Source: Anaerolineae bacterium (lineage in GTDB: Bacteria; Chloroflexota; Anaerolineae; Aggregatilineales; UBA3940). Taken from it: a stretch of DNA of 64,000 nt. Shown here in pieces: positions 1-11,053 of the stretch. The stretch's first letter is position 1, and every line of letters starts with the position of its first letter. The DNA is taken from positions 245,361-309,360 of the forward strand of contig JAFGOY010000033.1 in NCBI GenBank assembly GCA_016926255.1, read 5' to 3'. The translations under genes were made by a program, and so were the position numbers. A model generated the notes under the pieces. It was not told the origin of the DNA, did not search any database, and worked only from the letters and a program-made list of their open reading frames with translations.

Positions 1-1
1 G

Positions 2-732
2 ATCACCGATGGGCAGATATACCTCGAAACCGATTTGTTCAATGCCGGTATCCGCCCGGCGATCAATACCGGCCTGTCGGTCAGCCGGGTTGGTGGCGCA
101 GCCCAAAAACCAATAATGAAAAGCGTCGCGGGCGAGCTTCGTCTGGAGATGGCCCGTTTCCGTGAGCTGGCAGCCTACGCCCAGTTTGGTTCTGAACTGG
201 ATAAAGAAACCCAGCAGCGTCTGGAACGTGGACGCCGTTTGAGCGAACTGCTCAAGCAGGTGCAGTATGAACCCCTCAGCCTGGCTGAGCAGGTGATGGT
301 AATTTATGCCGGAACACATGGCTGGCTCGATAAAATTCCGGTGCCCTCAACTGTTCACATCGGGGGGTACGCGTTGACGAAGTCTTTGCCGCAAAGTGTG
401 ACGATGGCTATCCCGAATTTCGCCAGTCTGCTGAAAAACGGAGATATCAAAACCAGGGTCCCGGTAAATCTGGTCCGAGCATGGGAATCGGAGTTCCTGA
501 GTTGGATCCGCGACCGTCACCCCGATTTTCTTGAAGAACTCGCCAAACATGCTGACGAAAAAGTTCAGGGCGATCTCCGGGATCAGTTGGACGGCTACCT
601 GGAGACCTTCGACAAAGAATGGGGTGAAAAAGCCATTCTTCAGAACCCCGATGAGTTTGAACCGGAGATCCGCCAGACGTTCGACGATCTGGTTGCTAAA
701 AACGGTGTAAGTAAAGGCGATAGCGAGGCGTA

Positions 733-733
<1 letters not shown>
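2..733 (+). CDS. atpA: F1 ATP synthase alpha subunit, 3' part only
   Basis: This is the C-terminal 243 residues of the non-catalytic alpha subunit of F1F0 ATP synthase; the gene starts before the window. The reading frame is open from base 2. [12 protein letters not shown] followed by [10 protein letters not shown] is the conserved alpha segment carrying the arginine that reaches into the catalytic beta site. The stretch to [12 protein letters not shown] is typical of the family. What follows is longer than usual: about 75 residues more than in E. coli alpha after the same landmark, rich in acidic residues and ending GDSEA. The stop codon overlaps the atpG start (TAATG), which indicates translational coupling in an A-G-D-C operon. 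Identity is secure; the meaning of the tail is not known. Confidence 0.95.
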
Positions 734-3038
<2,305 letters not shown>

Positions 3039-3062
3039 GCCGGTTTTTAGGGGAAATCTGCA

Positions 3063-3548
3063 ATGCCCATGAAATGTCAGATAGTGACGCAGGAGCGGCT
3101 GGTTTTTGAAGGCGAGATCGATAGCATCATCGTGCGGAATGAACGTGGTGAAATGTGCATCCTGCCCGGCCACGAACCGTTGATTTCTGTGCTGACAATC
3201 GACGCGCTGCGGCTGCGTCACGATGGTGAGGAAGAATTGTATGCCATCGGCGGCGGCATTATCAAGGTCGATGGTGATTCAGTCGTCATTCTGGCTAATA
3301 CTGCCGAAGCTGCCTATGAGATCGATACCGTTCGGGCCGAGGAAGCTCGTAAGCGCTCGCTGGCTGCCATCGAGCGGATCGAGGGAATGCGAACCAGGCA
3401 GGTTAAGGACATCTCGGAAGAGGCCGATCGAATCCAGCGAGAGCGGGATGCCCATAACGCGGCCCGTCGGCGGGCGCTGGTCCGTCTTGCCGTTGCCAGG
3501 AAAGCTGATGGAAACGCGGCGTCTGTAGAGAATGAGCGGCGAGTGTAA
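3063..3548 (+). CDS. atpC: F1 ATP synthase epsilon subunit
   Basis: The epsilon subunit sits at the foot of the rotor and can inhibit ATP hydrolysis. The N-terminal beta sandwich reads MKCQIVTQERLVFEGEID and contains the family's LPGHEPLISVL segment near residue 38 and YAIGGGIIKVDGDSVVILA near residue 60. The C-terminal helical hairpin is rich in Arg and Glu. At 161 residues it is about 25 longer than common epsilon subunits, and the extra length is in the helical tail. It is the last gene of the ATP synthase operon here, 24 bases after atpD. Confidence 0.93.
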   Translation: MPMKCQIVTQERLVFEGEIDSIIVRNERGEMCILPGHEPLISVLTIDALRLRHDGEEELYAIGGGIIKVDGDSVVILANTAEAAYEIDTVRAEEARKRSLAAIERIEGMRTRQVKDISEEADRIQRERDAHNAARRRALVRLAVARKADGNAASVENERRV

Positions 3549-3617
3549 TCACCGCTTTCTTGTACAAGGGAAAATCGAGGTTGTTGCCAGTTTACTCACG
3601 CGAAAGGGCGAAAACAC

Positions 3618-4619
3618 ATGTTTGCTAGGCGCTTAGGGATCGACCTCGGAACTGTCAATGTTACCGTTGCTGAACGTGAACAGGTGCTGCTTCACGAGCC
3701 GGGGATCGTTGCGATTACCATCGAGGAAGAAAAGATCGTCGCAATTGGGCAGGAAGCGCGCGATATGTATGGCCGTACCCCCGAATCTATCGAAGTGATA
3801 CGGCCAATGAGCGATGGGGTTATCGCCGATTACGAGGTTACCGAGGCGATGCTGCGCTATTTTATCGACAAAGTGATCGGCGGTCTGCGCATATTCAAGC
3901 CAATCGTCATGATCACCGTGCCCTATGGCGTGACCAGTGTTGAGCGGAGGGCGGTTCACGAAGCCGTGATCCAGGCCGGTGCAAAAGAAGTCCATCTGAT
4001 CCCGGAGCCATTGGCTGCGGGGATTGGCGTCGGCCTGCCAATTGACACGCCAACCGGAAACCTGGTTGTCAACATCGGCGGGGGAACAAGTGAAGCGGCA
4101 GTCGTCGCAATGAACGGCATTGTCGCCGCCGACTCAGTTCGGGTTGGTGGTGTTCGTCTCGACGAAGCCATCGTCAACTATGTTCGCAGGAAATACAATC
4201 TGGTCATCGGCGACATGACCGCCGAGTTGGCAAAAGTCAATGTCGGTGCGGCGGCGGATATCGGCGAAGAAATGCGGATGGAAATCCAGGGGCGCGATCA
4301 GGTGGATGGCCTGCCTAAAATGATGACGGTCACCACCAGCGAGATCATCGAAGCCCTGCAAGAACCCCTGTCCCTGATCGCCGGGGTGGTGAAGAAGGTT
4401 CTCGAACGTACCCCGCCGGAGCTTGCTTCCGACATCATTGACCGGGGCATGGTTTTGACCGGTGGCTCTGCGCTCTTGCGCGGGATCGACGTTTATCTGA
4501 CGAAAGAAACCAACGTCCCCGCGTTTCTGGCCGATGATCCTGTCGGGGCGTCTGCTCTGGGTGCGTCTCGCGGGCTCGAACGCCTCGACGCGTTGCAGCG
4601 TTCGGTGCCCGGCATTTAG
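3618..4619 (+). CDS. mreB: MreB-like actin family protein
   Basis: This is a bacterial actin that polymerises under the membrane and positions cell-wall synthesis. The protein has 333 residues, the usual MreB length. The phosphate-1 loop is RLGIDLGTVNVTV at the N-terminus, phosphate-2 is VNIGGGTSEAAVVAM near residue 150, and the adenosine loop is VLTGGSALLRGI near residue 277. PEPLAAGIGVGLPI is also typical of MreB rather than of DnaK or FtsA. No mreC or mreD lies next to it, so it may be a stand-alone paralogue such as Mbl. It follows atpC by about 70 bases and ends at a strong terminator. A role in shape is inferred from the family. Confidence 0.88.
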   Translation: MFARRLGIDLGTVNVTVAEREQVLLHEPGIVAITIEEEKIVAIGQEARDMYGRTPESIEVIRPMSDGVIADYEVTEAMLRYFIDKVIGGLRIFKPIVMITVPYGVTSVERRAVHEAVIQAGAKEVHLIPEPLAAGIGVGLPIDTPTGNLVVNIGGGTSEAAVVAMNGIVAADSVRVGGVRLDEAIVNYVRRKYNLVIGDMTAELAKVNVGAAADIGEEMRMEIQGRDQVDGLPKMMTVTTSEIIEALQEPLSLIAGVVKKVLERTPPELASDIIDRGMVLTGGSALLRGIDVYLTKETNVPAFLADDPVGASALGASRGLERLDALQRSVPGI

Positions 4620-4635
4620 ATCAGGGCGATGGCCC

Positions 4636-4658
4636 AAAGCTGACAGTCTGTCAGCTTT
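4636..4658. terminator. Perfect short hairpin downstream of mreB-like gene
   Basis: AAAGCTGACAG at 4636-4646 is followed, one base later, by its exact reverse complement CTGTCAGCTTT at 4648-4658. It lies 16 bases after the mreB-like stop and just before a second, stronger hairpin. It has no clear T run of its own, so it may act together with the next one or stabilise the 3' end. Confidence 0.5.
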
Positions 4659-4662
4659 ATCG

Positions 4663-4705
4663 AAAAATGAATATGGCTCCTGGTTGTTCCAGGAGCCATA
4701 TTTTA
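4663..4705. terminator. Bidirectional rho-independent terminator between mreB-like gene and rex
   Basis: A perfect 14-base stem (4670-4683 with 4689-4702) encloses the five-base loop TTGTT. It is preceded by AAAAA (4663-4667) and its right arm runs into TTTT (4701-4704), so it can stop transcripts from both converging genes. The TAA stop of rex lies directly at its edge. Confidence 0.88.
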
Positions 4706-5323
4706 TGTCAGGTAGTAGGCCATCTGCTGGAGATGTACGATTGGGTCGGTATACTCCACCTGGACATGGCTGGGCACACTGATCGATATTGGGGCGTAGT
4801 TGAGGATCGCCGTGATCCCGGCTTCGACCAGCATATCGGCCACTGCCTGGGCTGCCTCCGCTGGCGTTGCGATCATTGCGATTTTTACTTTTGCCTCTTT
4901 GATCGTCTCCGTGATTTCTTCGATTGCCTTGATCGGTACGCCTTTGATCTCTGTCCCGATCTTTTCGGGGTCATTATCGAAGAGATATTCGATTGAGAAC
5001 CCCCGGTGCGTGAACCCCCCGTAGTTGGCGATAGCGCGTCCCAGGTCACCTACGCCGATCAGCGCTACCGGCCAGTCGCTCTCGACGTTGAGAATGCGTT
5101 TCAACTCTGTGATCAGGTTACTGACCGTGTAGCCCGTCCCTTGCTTCCCGAATTCTCCGAAAAGTGACAGGTCTTTTCGTATTTGCGCCGGGCTGATTCC
5201 GAGGCGTTCACCCAGGTCTTGCGATGATGTGATCTGGAACCCGGCCTGTTCCAGGTGCCTGAGTGCGCGTAGATATAACGGTAGTCGGCCAATCACGATA
5301 TCTGGAATTTGCGACCTGTCCAC
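4703..5323 (-). CDS. rex: Redox-sensing transcriptional repressor Rex
   Basis: Rex is a homodimeric repressor that senses the NADH/NAD+ ratio and controls fermentative and respiratory genes. The protein has 206 residues, typical of the family. Residues about 1-80 are a winged helix containing IPDIVIGRLPLYLRAL and LGISPAQIRKDLSLFGEFG, the Rex recognition region. ALIGVGDLGRAIANY near residue 90 is the Rossmann nucleotide-binding loop, followed by FDNDPEKIG with the acidic residue that reads the NADH ribose. The start is GTG at 5323, chosen because AGGAG lies 8 bases upstream. No full TTGTGA-type Rex operator was found nearby. Confidence 0.96.
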   Translation of the reverse strand: MDRSQIPDIVIGRLPLYLRALRHLEQAGFQITSSQDLGERLGISPAQIRKDLSLFGEFGKQGTGYTVSNLITELKRILNVESDWPVALIGVGDLGRAIANYGGFTHRGFSIEYLFDNDPEKIGTEIKGVPIKAIEEITETIKEAKVKIAMIATPAEAAQAVADMLVEAGITAILNYAPISISVPSHVQVEYTDPIVHLQQMAYYLT

Positions 5324-5435
5324 TATTTATGCTCCTGTTTTTTACGTTGTATGTGTAGACGTGCAGCCTCAAAATCCCCTCACAAAAGCACAGCTTACAG
5401 TCTATCCAGAAATTACCCCCGGTAGGTTCGATTTG

Positions 5436-5471
5436 TTCATATCCGAAATGAACGAAGTGTATTTGCGGATA
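5436..5471. promoter_or_regulatory. Nested inverted repeat upstream of the GbsR-like regulator
   Basis: TATCCGAAAT at 5440-5449 is mirrored by ATTTGCGGATA at 5461-5471, and a second short palindrome TTCAT/ATGAA (5436-5440, 5448-5452) is nested at the left arm. The region lies between rex and the regulator gene at 5583. Such dyads often serve as operators, so autoregulation by the regulator is a reasonable guess; Rex is less likely since the consensus is absent. Confidence 0.35.
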
Positions 5472-5582
5472 GGTAGTTAGATTACCATGTTGGGCAGTTA
5501 GCAGCAAGGTTGGAAAATTGACTTTGAACCGTCCCATAGTTATCATCGGGAAAATGTTTTTAGTCCCTTTGGAAAAATCAAT

Positions 5583-6146
5583 ATGGATGAAACACTTCAA
5601 GCAGTTCGCGATAGCATGATTGATGGATTGGGACAACTGACGGACTTTTTTGGCTTTAGCCCGGTGATGGGACATCTTTACGGGGCACTTCTGATGAGTC
5701 CTGAACCGCTTTCACTGGACGAGTTGGAGGAGATCGTCGGAAAATCGAAGGCCAGTGTAAGTATGAATATGCGTGCCCTCGAACGGTGGGGTATGGTGCG
5801 TGAAGCCTGGGTTAAGGGCGACCGCCGGAAATTCTACGAGGCTGAAGACGATCTCTGGAAAGTGCTCATATCCGTGATCGAGAGCCGCGAACGGCGCGAA
5901 GTCGGTGTAGCGGTTGGTGTTCTGGAGGAAAACGCTCGAAGCCTTGAGGGGGCCAAAGATCATCTGGATCAGGATGAAAAAGAACTCGCCGAATATTACC
6001 TCGAACGTGTCCGTGACATGCGTGAGTTCTTTGTTTTTGCGCAGATCATTCTGGAGATACTGCTTAAACAGAAAGACATGCCGGATTTGGGAACTTTGAA
6101 GTTGATGCAGGCGATGCAAAAACCCGCTAATCGACTGGAAGACTGA
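5583..6146 (+). CDS. GbsR/MarR-family transcriptional regulator
   Basis: This is a DNA-binding regulator of 187 residues. The winged-helix part spans residues about 20-95. FGFSPVMGHLYGALLMSPE and LSLDELEEIVGKSKASVSMN match the GbsR subgroup, and VKGDRRKFYEAED forms the wing. The C-terminal half is a long, charged helical region for dimerisation. GbsR proteins control glycine betaine genes in Bacillus, but many distant members have other targets, so the ligand here is unknown. It lies between divergent rex and a polyprenyl synthase gene 119 bases downstream, which has its own likely promoter. Confidence 0.8.
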   Translation: MDETLQAVRDSMIDGLGQLTDFFGFSPVMGHLYGALLMSPEPLSLDELEEIVGKSKASVSMNMRALERWGMVREAWVKGDRRKFYEAEDDLWKVLISVIESRERREVGVAVGVLEENARSLEGAKDHLDQDEKELAEYYLERVRDMREFFVFAQIILEILLKQKDMPDLGTLKLMQAMQKPANRLED

Positions 6147-6171
6147 TTGATCGTTAGCTGCTTTAAACGGT

Positions 6172-6201
6172 TTGGCATCGGCTGCTCTGGTTGTGTATAA
6201 T
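6172..6201 (+). promoter_or_regulatory. Likely sigma-70 promoter for the polyprenyl synthase gene
   Basis: TTGGCA at 6172-6177 and TATAAT at 6196-6201 are separated by 18 bases. The -10 box is a perfect consensus within an AT-rich stretch. Transcription would start about 60 bases before the ATG at 6266. Confidence 0.6.
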
Positions 6202-6265
6202 TAATTTATAAAACATTGAAAGTATAAAAACGTAAATGCCGATCTGGTTTTGGGAGATTTTTTGA

Positions 6266-7222
6266 ATGGAGCTTGAGCAGGCACTGCAATCCGTTGACGA
6301 TCTGATGTTTGGCTGTGTTGAAAGTGATGTCGCAGTGCTTCGCGATGCCAGCCGTCATATTATCAAAGCCGGTGGCAAGCGTGTCCGGCCCAGAATACTG
6401 TTTCTGTCTTATCAGGCGGTTGGCGGTGATGATCTTTCTTCTGCCATACCGGTTGCCACCGCGATAGAACTGGTCCACACGGCCACCCTGGTTCATGACG
6501 ATATCAATGATCACGGTATCGTCCGCCGGGGTAGGGAGACGATCAACGAGTTGTGGGGGCGCACTTTTGCGCTGCTTACCGGTGATTACCTGTTCGCCAA
6601 AGTCTACGAGTTGATGGCTCCCTATGATGGCCTGAACGGTACCCTCGCCGAAGCAACTGTCGCCCTCGTCGAAGGTGAGACGCTGCAAGCAGCGGCGGTC
6701 GCTGACGACACGCTGACACGCGAAACCTACCAGCAGATCGTCGCAAAGAAGACGGCATCGCTTTTCCGGGCTTCCGCTATGCTGGGTGCTGAGTTGGCCG
6801 GTGCTGACTGGCATACTGTCGACGCGCTGGGCGAATACGGCTTCTTTCTGGGGCTGGCTTTCCAGATCGTTGATGATCTCCTGGATTTGACCGGCGATGC
6901 CGAACTGATGGGCAAGTCGGCTGGTATCGATCTTGCCCAGGGCAAAGGCGTTGGTGCTGCTATCGCCCACGATTCGGGCAACGGACATCACTACAGGCCA
7001 GAGATGGCTGATGAGGGCGCTGTTGTTGCAATTGCCGAAAATCCCGATCCCTATGAGGAGATCAAACGTCGCCTGATCACCGGGGGGGCAGTCGATGAAG
7101 GCCACCAGATGGCGCAGGTATTGGCGGCGCAGGCCAATGACTCTCTCGACAAGCTTCCTCAGAACGTCTTTGTCGATGAGCTTCGAGACATTATCTCACT
7201 GGTTCTCAAACGCGATAAATAA
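6266..7222 (+). CDS. Polyprenyl diphosphate synthase
   Basis: This is a trans-prenyltransferase that extends allylic diphosphates with isopentenyl diphosphate to make geranylgeranyl or longer polyprenyl diphosphates for quinones, carotenoids or lipid carriers. The protein has 318 residues. GGKRVRPRI near residue 33 binds isopentenyl diphosphate. The first aspartate-rich motif is HDDIND (DDxxD) near residue 77, and the second is QIVDDLLDLTGD near residue 203. The product chain length cannot be read safely from the sequence. It would use the isopentenyl diphosphate made by the mevalonate-type operon at 30-34 kb. A hairpin follows it at 7241-7282. Confidence 0.92.
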   Translation: MELEQALQSVDDLMFGCVESDVAVLRDASRHIIKAGGKRVRPRILFLSYQAVGGDDLSSAIPVATAIELVHTATLVHDDINDHGIVRRGRETINELWGRTFALLTGDYLFAKVYELMAPYDGLNGTLAEATVALVEGETLQAAAVADDTLTRETYQQIVAKKTASLFRASAMLGAELAGADWHTVDALGEYGFFLGLAFQIVDDLLDLTGDAELMGKSAGIDLAQGKGVGAAIAHDSGNGHHYRPEMADEGAVVAIAENPDPYEEIKRRLITGGAVDEGHQMAQVLAAQANDSLDKLPQNVFVDELRDIISLVLKRDK

Positions 7223-7240
7223 TCCCGCTGTCACTTGATT

Positions 7241-7282
7241 CAAAGAGCGCTCGACTGCAAAACGTAGGTCAAGCGCTCTTTG
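7241..7282 (+). terminator. Inverted repeat with 20-base loop between polyprenyl synthase and obg
   Basis: CAAAGAGCGCT at 7241-7251 is exactly complementary to AGCGCTCTTTG at 7272-7282. The loop is about 20 bases and T-rich sequence (CTCTTTCT) follows. It may end the upstream transcript or be a control element in the obg leader; the long loop and broken T run make a classic terminator uncertain. Confidence 0.45.
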
Positions 7283-7318
7283 CTCTTTCTGGCACCGCAA
7301 GGTATGGTTAATCCCGCT

Positions 7319-8575
7319 ATGTTCTTAGATGAGGTTAAAATCAACGTAAAAGGTGGCGACGGTGGCGCTGGTATTGTGGCCTTCCGCCGCGAGAAATATG
7401 TCCCGCACGGCGGCCCTGCCGGAGGTGACGGCGGAAATGGCGGCGATGTTGTCCTGGTCGTGACGCCGCGCCTCAGCACCCTGTCGCCGTTCAGCAAGAA
7501 AGTCCATTTCAAGGCTGATCGCGGCGGGAACGGCGGCGGATCGAATATGACCGGTGCATCCGGCTCCGACCTGCTCGTTGATGTTCCACCGGGCACCGTG
7601 GTTCGTGATGCTAAATCCGGCGACCTGGTCGCTGATCTCACCGAACCAGGGCAGCGGGTCGTCGTTGCGAAAGGCGGTCGCGGGGGCCGTGGAAATACGC
7701 GCTTCAAATCCTCGACCAACCAGGCCCCGCGCATGGCCGAAAAAGGCGAACCGGGCGAAGAGCGCTGGCTGATCCTTGAACTGAAGCTCATTGCCGATGT
7801 CGGGATCATCGGTGTGCCGAATGCCGGTAAATCGACCCTGTTGTCTGTTGTCAGTGCCGCAAAACCGAAGATCGCCGCCTATCCCTTCACCACGCTGACC
7901 CCCAATCTGGGTGTGGTTATCCTCGACGATCAGGAGTTGGTACTCGCCGACATCCCCGGTCTGGTCGAAGGTGCCCACATGGGGATCGGGCTGGGACACA
8001 GTTTCCTCCGGCATATTCAGCGCACCCGTGTGCTGATCCACCTGCTCGATGGAACCGGCGAAGACCCCATCGGCGATTTCGTTCAGATCAATTCCGAGCT
8101 GGCCCTGTTCGATCCCGACCTGGGTGAAAAGCCGCAGTTGGTCGCCCTGAACAAAATCGACATGCCCCAGGCGCAGGAACGCTGGCCCTCGGTTAAGGCC
8201 GAACTTGCGAAGCACGGCGTCGAAGCTGTGGCGATTTCTGGCCTGACCCGTCAGGGCGTGTCTGAACTGCTTCACACGACGTTGCAGACGCTCCAGGAGC
8301 TTCCCGAACCCGAACCCACCGAAGAAGTCCCTGTTTTCCGTCCCGAAGACGATGATGAAGCCTTCGAAATCGCGTTCGACGGTGAAGCCTACCGTGTGAT
8401 CGGTAAGCGTATCGAACGGGCGGCGGCGATGACCTACTGGGAATACGACGAAGCCGTGCTTCGCTTCCAGCGCATTCTCGAAGCATTGGGTATCTCCGAC
8501 GCGCTCGAAGAAGCCGGGGTTGAGCCGGGTGATACGGTGATCATCGGTGACACCGAACTGGAGTGGTCAGACTGA
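7319..8575 (+). CDS. obg: GTPase Obg
   Basis: Obg is an essential GTPase linked to assembly of the large ribosomal subunit and to stress control. From the ATG at 7319 it has 418 residues and begins [18 protein letters not shown], the standard start of the family; an in-frame ATG at 7304 is possible since AAGGT precedes it closely. The glycine-rich Obg fold covers residues 1-158. The G domain follows with G1 [11 protein letters not shown]3 DIPGLVEGA and G4 NKID. The C-terminal OCT domain, about residues 345-418, contains [16 protein letters not shown]. The stop codon overlaps the nadD start (TGATG). Confidence 0.97.
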   Translation: MFLDEVKINVKGGDGGAGIVAFRREKYVPHGGPAGGDGGNGGDVVLVVTPRLSTLSPFSKKVHFKADRGGNGGGSNMTGASGSDLLVDVPPGTVVRDAKSGDLVADLTEPGQRVVVAKGGRGGRGNTRFKSSTNQAPRMAEKGEPGEERWLILELKLIADVGIIGVPNAGKSTLLSVVSAAKPKIAAYPFTTLTPNLGVVILDDQELVLADIPGLVEGAHMGIGLGHSFLRHIQRTRVLIHLLDGTGEDPIGDFVQINSELALFDPDLGEKPQLVALNKIDMPQAQERWPSVKAELAKHGVEAVAISGLTRQGVSELLHTTLQTLQELPEPEPTEEVPVFRPEDDDEAFEIAFDGEAYRVIGKRIERAAAMTYWEYDEAVLRFQRILEALGISDALEEAGVEPGDTVIIGDTELEWSD

Positions 8576-9177
8576 TGGCCCGGATAGGTGTATTTGGCGG
8601 CACGTTCGACCCTCCCCATATCGGCCACCTGATCCTGGCCGAAGTCGCCCGCGATTCGCTTGATCTCGAAGCGGTTTTGTGGGTGGTCGCCGCCGATCCG
8701 CCGCACAAGCAGGGCCTTTCGATTACCCCTGTCTCTCATCGCTTGCAGATGGTCGAACTGGTCGCCGCCGATAATGCCGCGTTCCGCGTTTCGACCGTTG
8801 ACGTTGAGCGTCCAGGGCCGCACTATTCAGTCGATATGCTCAGGCTGCTGTCCGGACAGTATCCTGACGACGAACTGGTATTCATCATCGGAGGCGATTC
8901 GCTTGCCGATCTTCCGCAGTGGCACCAGCCGCGCGAACTGATCGAAATGACTAAACTCGCTGTCTTGAACCGTCCTACTGCGTCGTTTGACTGGCCTGCC
9001 CTCGAATCGGCTATTCCCGGCCTTCGAGAGCATGTTGTCATGTTGCATGGCCCGCAGATCGCGGTCGCCGGGGTCGATCTCCGTCGGCGGTTTCATAAGG
9101 GGCAGTCGGTTCGATATCTCATCCCCGAACCGATCATTTCGTATATTCGAGCAAATAATCTCTATCATGAAGCATAA
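8575..9177 (+). CDS. nadD: Nicotinate-nucleotide adenylyltransferase
   Basis: NadD joins nicotinate mononucleotide and ATP to form nicotinate adenine dinucleotide in NAD synthesis. The protein is 200 residues from the ATG at 8575, which overlaps the obg stop. The nucleotidyltransferase signature GVFGGTFDPPHIGHLIL is at residue 5, carrying the HxGH motif, and VWVVAADPPHKQ is the conserved substrate loop. FIIGGDSLADLPQW and the C-terminal VDLRRRFHKGQSVRYLIP, equivalent to the ISSTxxR motif, complete the family pattern. The first serine of that last motif is Val-Asp here, a mild deviation. obg-nadD is a common bacterial pair. Confidence 0.95.
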   Translation: MARIGVFGGTFDPPHIGHLILAEVARDSLDLEAVLWVVAADPPHKQGLSITPVSHRLQMVELVAADNAAFRVSTVDVERPGPHYSVDMLRLLSGQYPDDELVFIIGGDSLADLPQWHQPRELIEMTKLAVLNRPTASFDWPALESAIPGLREHVVMLHGPQIAVAGVDLRRRFHKGQSVRYLIPEPIISYIRANNLYHEA

Positions 9178-9187
9178 GGTGGTTCGT

Positions 9188-10975
9188 ATGCTTGGAATTT
9201 CTATCAAACGGGTTGGATTGATAGTGGTAGGCGTGATGTTATTCTTCCTGGCTGCCTGCAAAGAAGAGGAGCCTGTTCCAGGGCCGATGACCCAGACCTC
9301 GGAGGCCGTTGGTGAAGTGCAGCAGGAAGCCGGGCTGGAAACGGCTGATATGGTTGCTACCCCGACCCGTACACCTGCCCCGGTCGCGATGAACGAAACA
9401 CCTATCCCGGCAAATGTGAGTGAGTCGGCGCTCAAAGATATCCGTGAGAATCAACTGCTGCGCGTTGGGATTCTCTATAACTATTATCCGCTTGCCTATC
9501 TCGCCGACAACGGTCAGGTGAAAGGCTACGAAGCCGATCTCCTTCGCAAGATCGCTGAATACTGGGAAGTCGAGATTGAGTTTGTCCAGGTGACACGCCA
9601 GACTCGCTTCCAGATGCTCGCCGCCGGGCAGGTCGATATTGTCGCCGGTGCGGTTCCTCATCGCCGTGAGTTTGAACAGTTCGCCGAATTCACCGGTGCG
9701 ATTTTCTATGGCGGTTATGTTGTCGCTGTTCCCAATGATTCTGGCCTGGATATCGCCTCGGCACTGGTTGGTCCGGTCGCCGTCCTCGATACCGAAGCCC
9801 TGGCCGTCATTTCCGATTGGCTGTCTCAGTTGGGCGTTGCCTCGCAGATACGGGTTGTCACCGGTATGGATGAGGCGCTTTCGGCCATGACTACCGGTGA
9901 AATCACCGCCGTGATCGCCCGCCGTGAGCGGCTGTTGGAAGCGTCAGAAGTCGATGAAACCGTCGATCTGCTCGATATCGCCGATCTTGAAGAACCCTAC
10001 GCCTTCGCCGTCCGTCGTGGTGATACTGCCCTCCGGGAGTTGATCAACCTGACGCTGGCTGAGATGATTACCGCCAATGAAGTGGGCCGTGCTTATTCCG
10101 CCAATTTCTTCGGCCTGACCGCCAATCATCCTTTCCCGGAGCGTCTGGGCGACCCCGTCTATACCTTTGATTCCTTCCCTGATAGCGTGCTTTCCCGCGA
10201 TTCTGTCATCGACCGCATCCGTCGCGGCGAGGCACTCCGCGTCGCTGGTCTGGACCTCGCCGAAGAACCGGCAACGTTTGACAGCCGCCCGATCTTCGAT
10301 GGCTACAACCGGGCAGTGATCAACGAGATGGCCCGCCGCTGGAATGTCCCGGTCACCGAACTGTCGAACAGTGCGGGGCAGGCCGGGCTGGATTTAATGG
10401 CCGCTGGTGGTGCCGACCTTGTGATGGGCATTCGTCCTGACCGCCCGTTGATCGGCAGTGTCGCTTTTAGCCCGCCCTACTATCAGGTCGGTCTGCAGCT
10501 GATCCACATTCAGGGCGTTGATATTTCCGGCGTCGAGGCGTTGAACTTCAAACCGGTGGCCGTGATCGAACCGCTCGACATTGGTGAAGATATCATTCGT
10601 GACAACAACCTCGAAGCCTCCCGCCTTGAACTCTTCACCGACCGTGAAGATGCCTTCGAGCAGTTGCTGGGCCGGGCGATCTATGGTGTGATCGGCGATG
10701 AATACGCGACCATGCTCATGATGCAGGGGGACGACCGTATCACGATGGTCGATGAGTTGTACCGGCCAAAGAACTACGTGATCGCCCTCCCGCGCGACGA
10801 CGCTGATTTCATCGCGCTGGTCAACTTCACCCTGCAGGACATGGAGCGAGATGGCACCCTCGACCGCCTGCGTGAACAGTATTTTAGCCCTTACCGTCCG
10901 GAGGGCAGTGAATTTGAAGACCTGCTAATTGAATTCTGGCCGGGTGATGGGGGCTTTCTCGGAGTAGGGGGATAA
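9188..10975 (+). CDS. Lipoprotein with two solute-binding (SBP family 3) domains
   Basis: This is a predicted extracytoplasmic lipoprotein of 595 residues that should bind small solutes such as amino acids. The start at ATG 9188 is chosen because AAGGTGG precedes it and a signal sequence follows at once, with lipobox LAAC near residue 21. A first SBP_bac_3-like domain runs from about residue 75 (RVGILYNYYPLAYLADN) to 300. A second begins near residue 335 with LRVAGLDLAEEPATFD, followed by GYNRAVINEMARRWNV. There is no permease or ATPase nearby, so it may serve a distant transporter or act as a sensor. It starts 10 bases after nadD. Confidence 0.82.
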   Translation: MLGISIKRVGLIVVGVMLFFLAACKEEEPVPGPMTQTSEAVGEVQQEAGLETADMVATPTRTPAPVAMNETPIPANVSESALKDIRENQLLRVGILYNYYPLAYLADNGQVKGYEADLLRKIAEYWEVEIEFVQVTRQTRFQMLAAGQVDIVAGAVPHRREFEQFAEFTGAIFYGGYVVAVPNDSGLDIASALVGPVAVLDTEALAVISDWLSQLGVASQIRVVTGMDEALSAMTTGEITAVIARRERLLEASEVDETVDLLDIADLEEPYAFAVRRGDTALRELINLTLAEMITANEVGRAYSANFFGLTANHPFPERLGDPVYTFDSFPDSVLSRDSVIDRIRRGEALRVAGLDLAEEPATFDSRPIFDGYNRAVINEMARRWNVPVTELSNSAGQAGLDLMAAGGADLVMGIRPDRPLIGSVAFSPPYYQVGLQLIHIQGVDISGVEALNFKPVAVIEPLDIGEDIIRDNNLEASRLELFTDREDAFEQLLGRAIYGVIGDEYATMLMMQGDDRITMVDELYRPKNYVIALPRDDADFIALVNFTLQDMERDGTLDRLREQYFSPYRPEGSEFEDLLIEFWPGDGGFLGVGG

Positions 10976-11025
10976 TACTTTCCAGGCCCACCTGATCGCT
11001 CCCCGGCGAGGGAGATGGCTCGCGG

Positions 11026-11050
11026 CTAGCCCGGTGCTTCAGCGCCTGGC
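11026..11050 (+). repeat. Dispersed palindromic repeat, family R1 (diverged copy)
   Basis: The sequence reads CTAGCCCGGTGCTTCAGCGC followed by CTGGC and is a diverged copy of the palindrome TTTAGCCCGGCGCTTCAGCG seen elsewhere in the window. It lies between two convergent genes and could fold as a hairpin followed by TTTTTAT, so it may double as a terminator. Confidence 0.6.
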
Positions 11051-11053
11051 TTT

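Noticed and set aside
5341..5582. Search for a Rex operator upstream of rex
   Set aside because: Only a half-site-like CTCACAAAA near 5380 was seen; no TTGTGA-N-TCACAA dyad.
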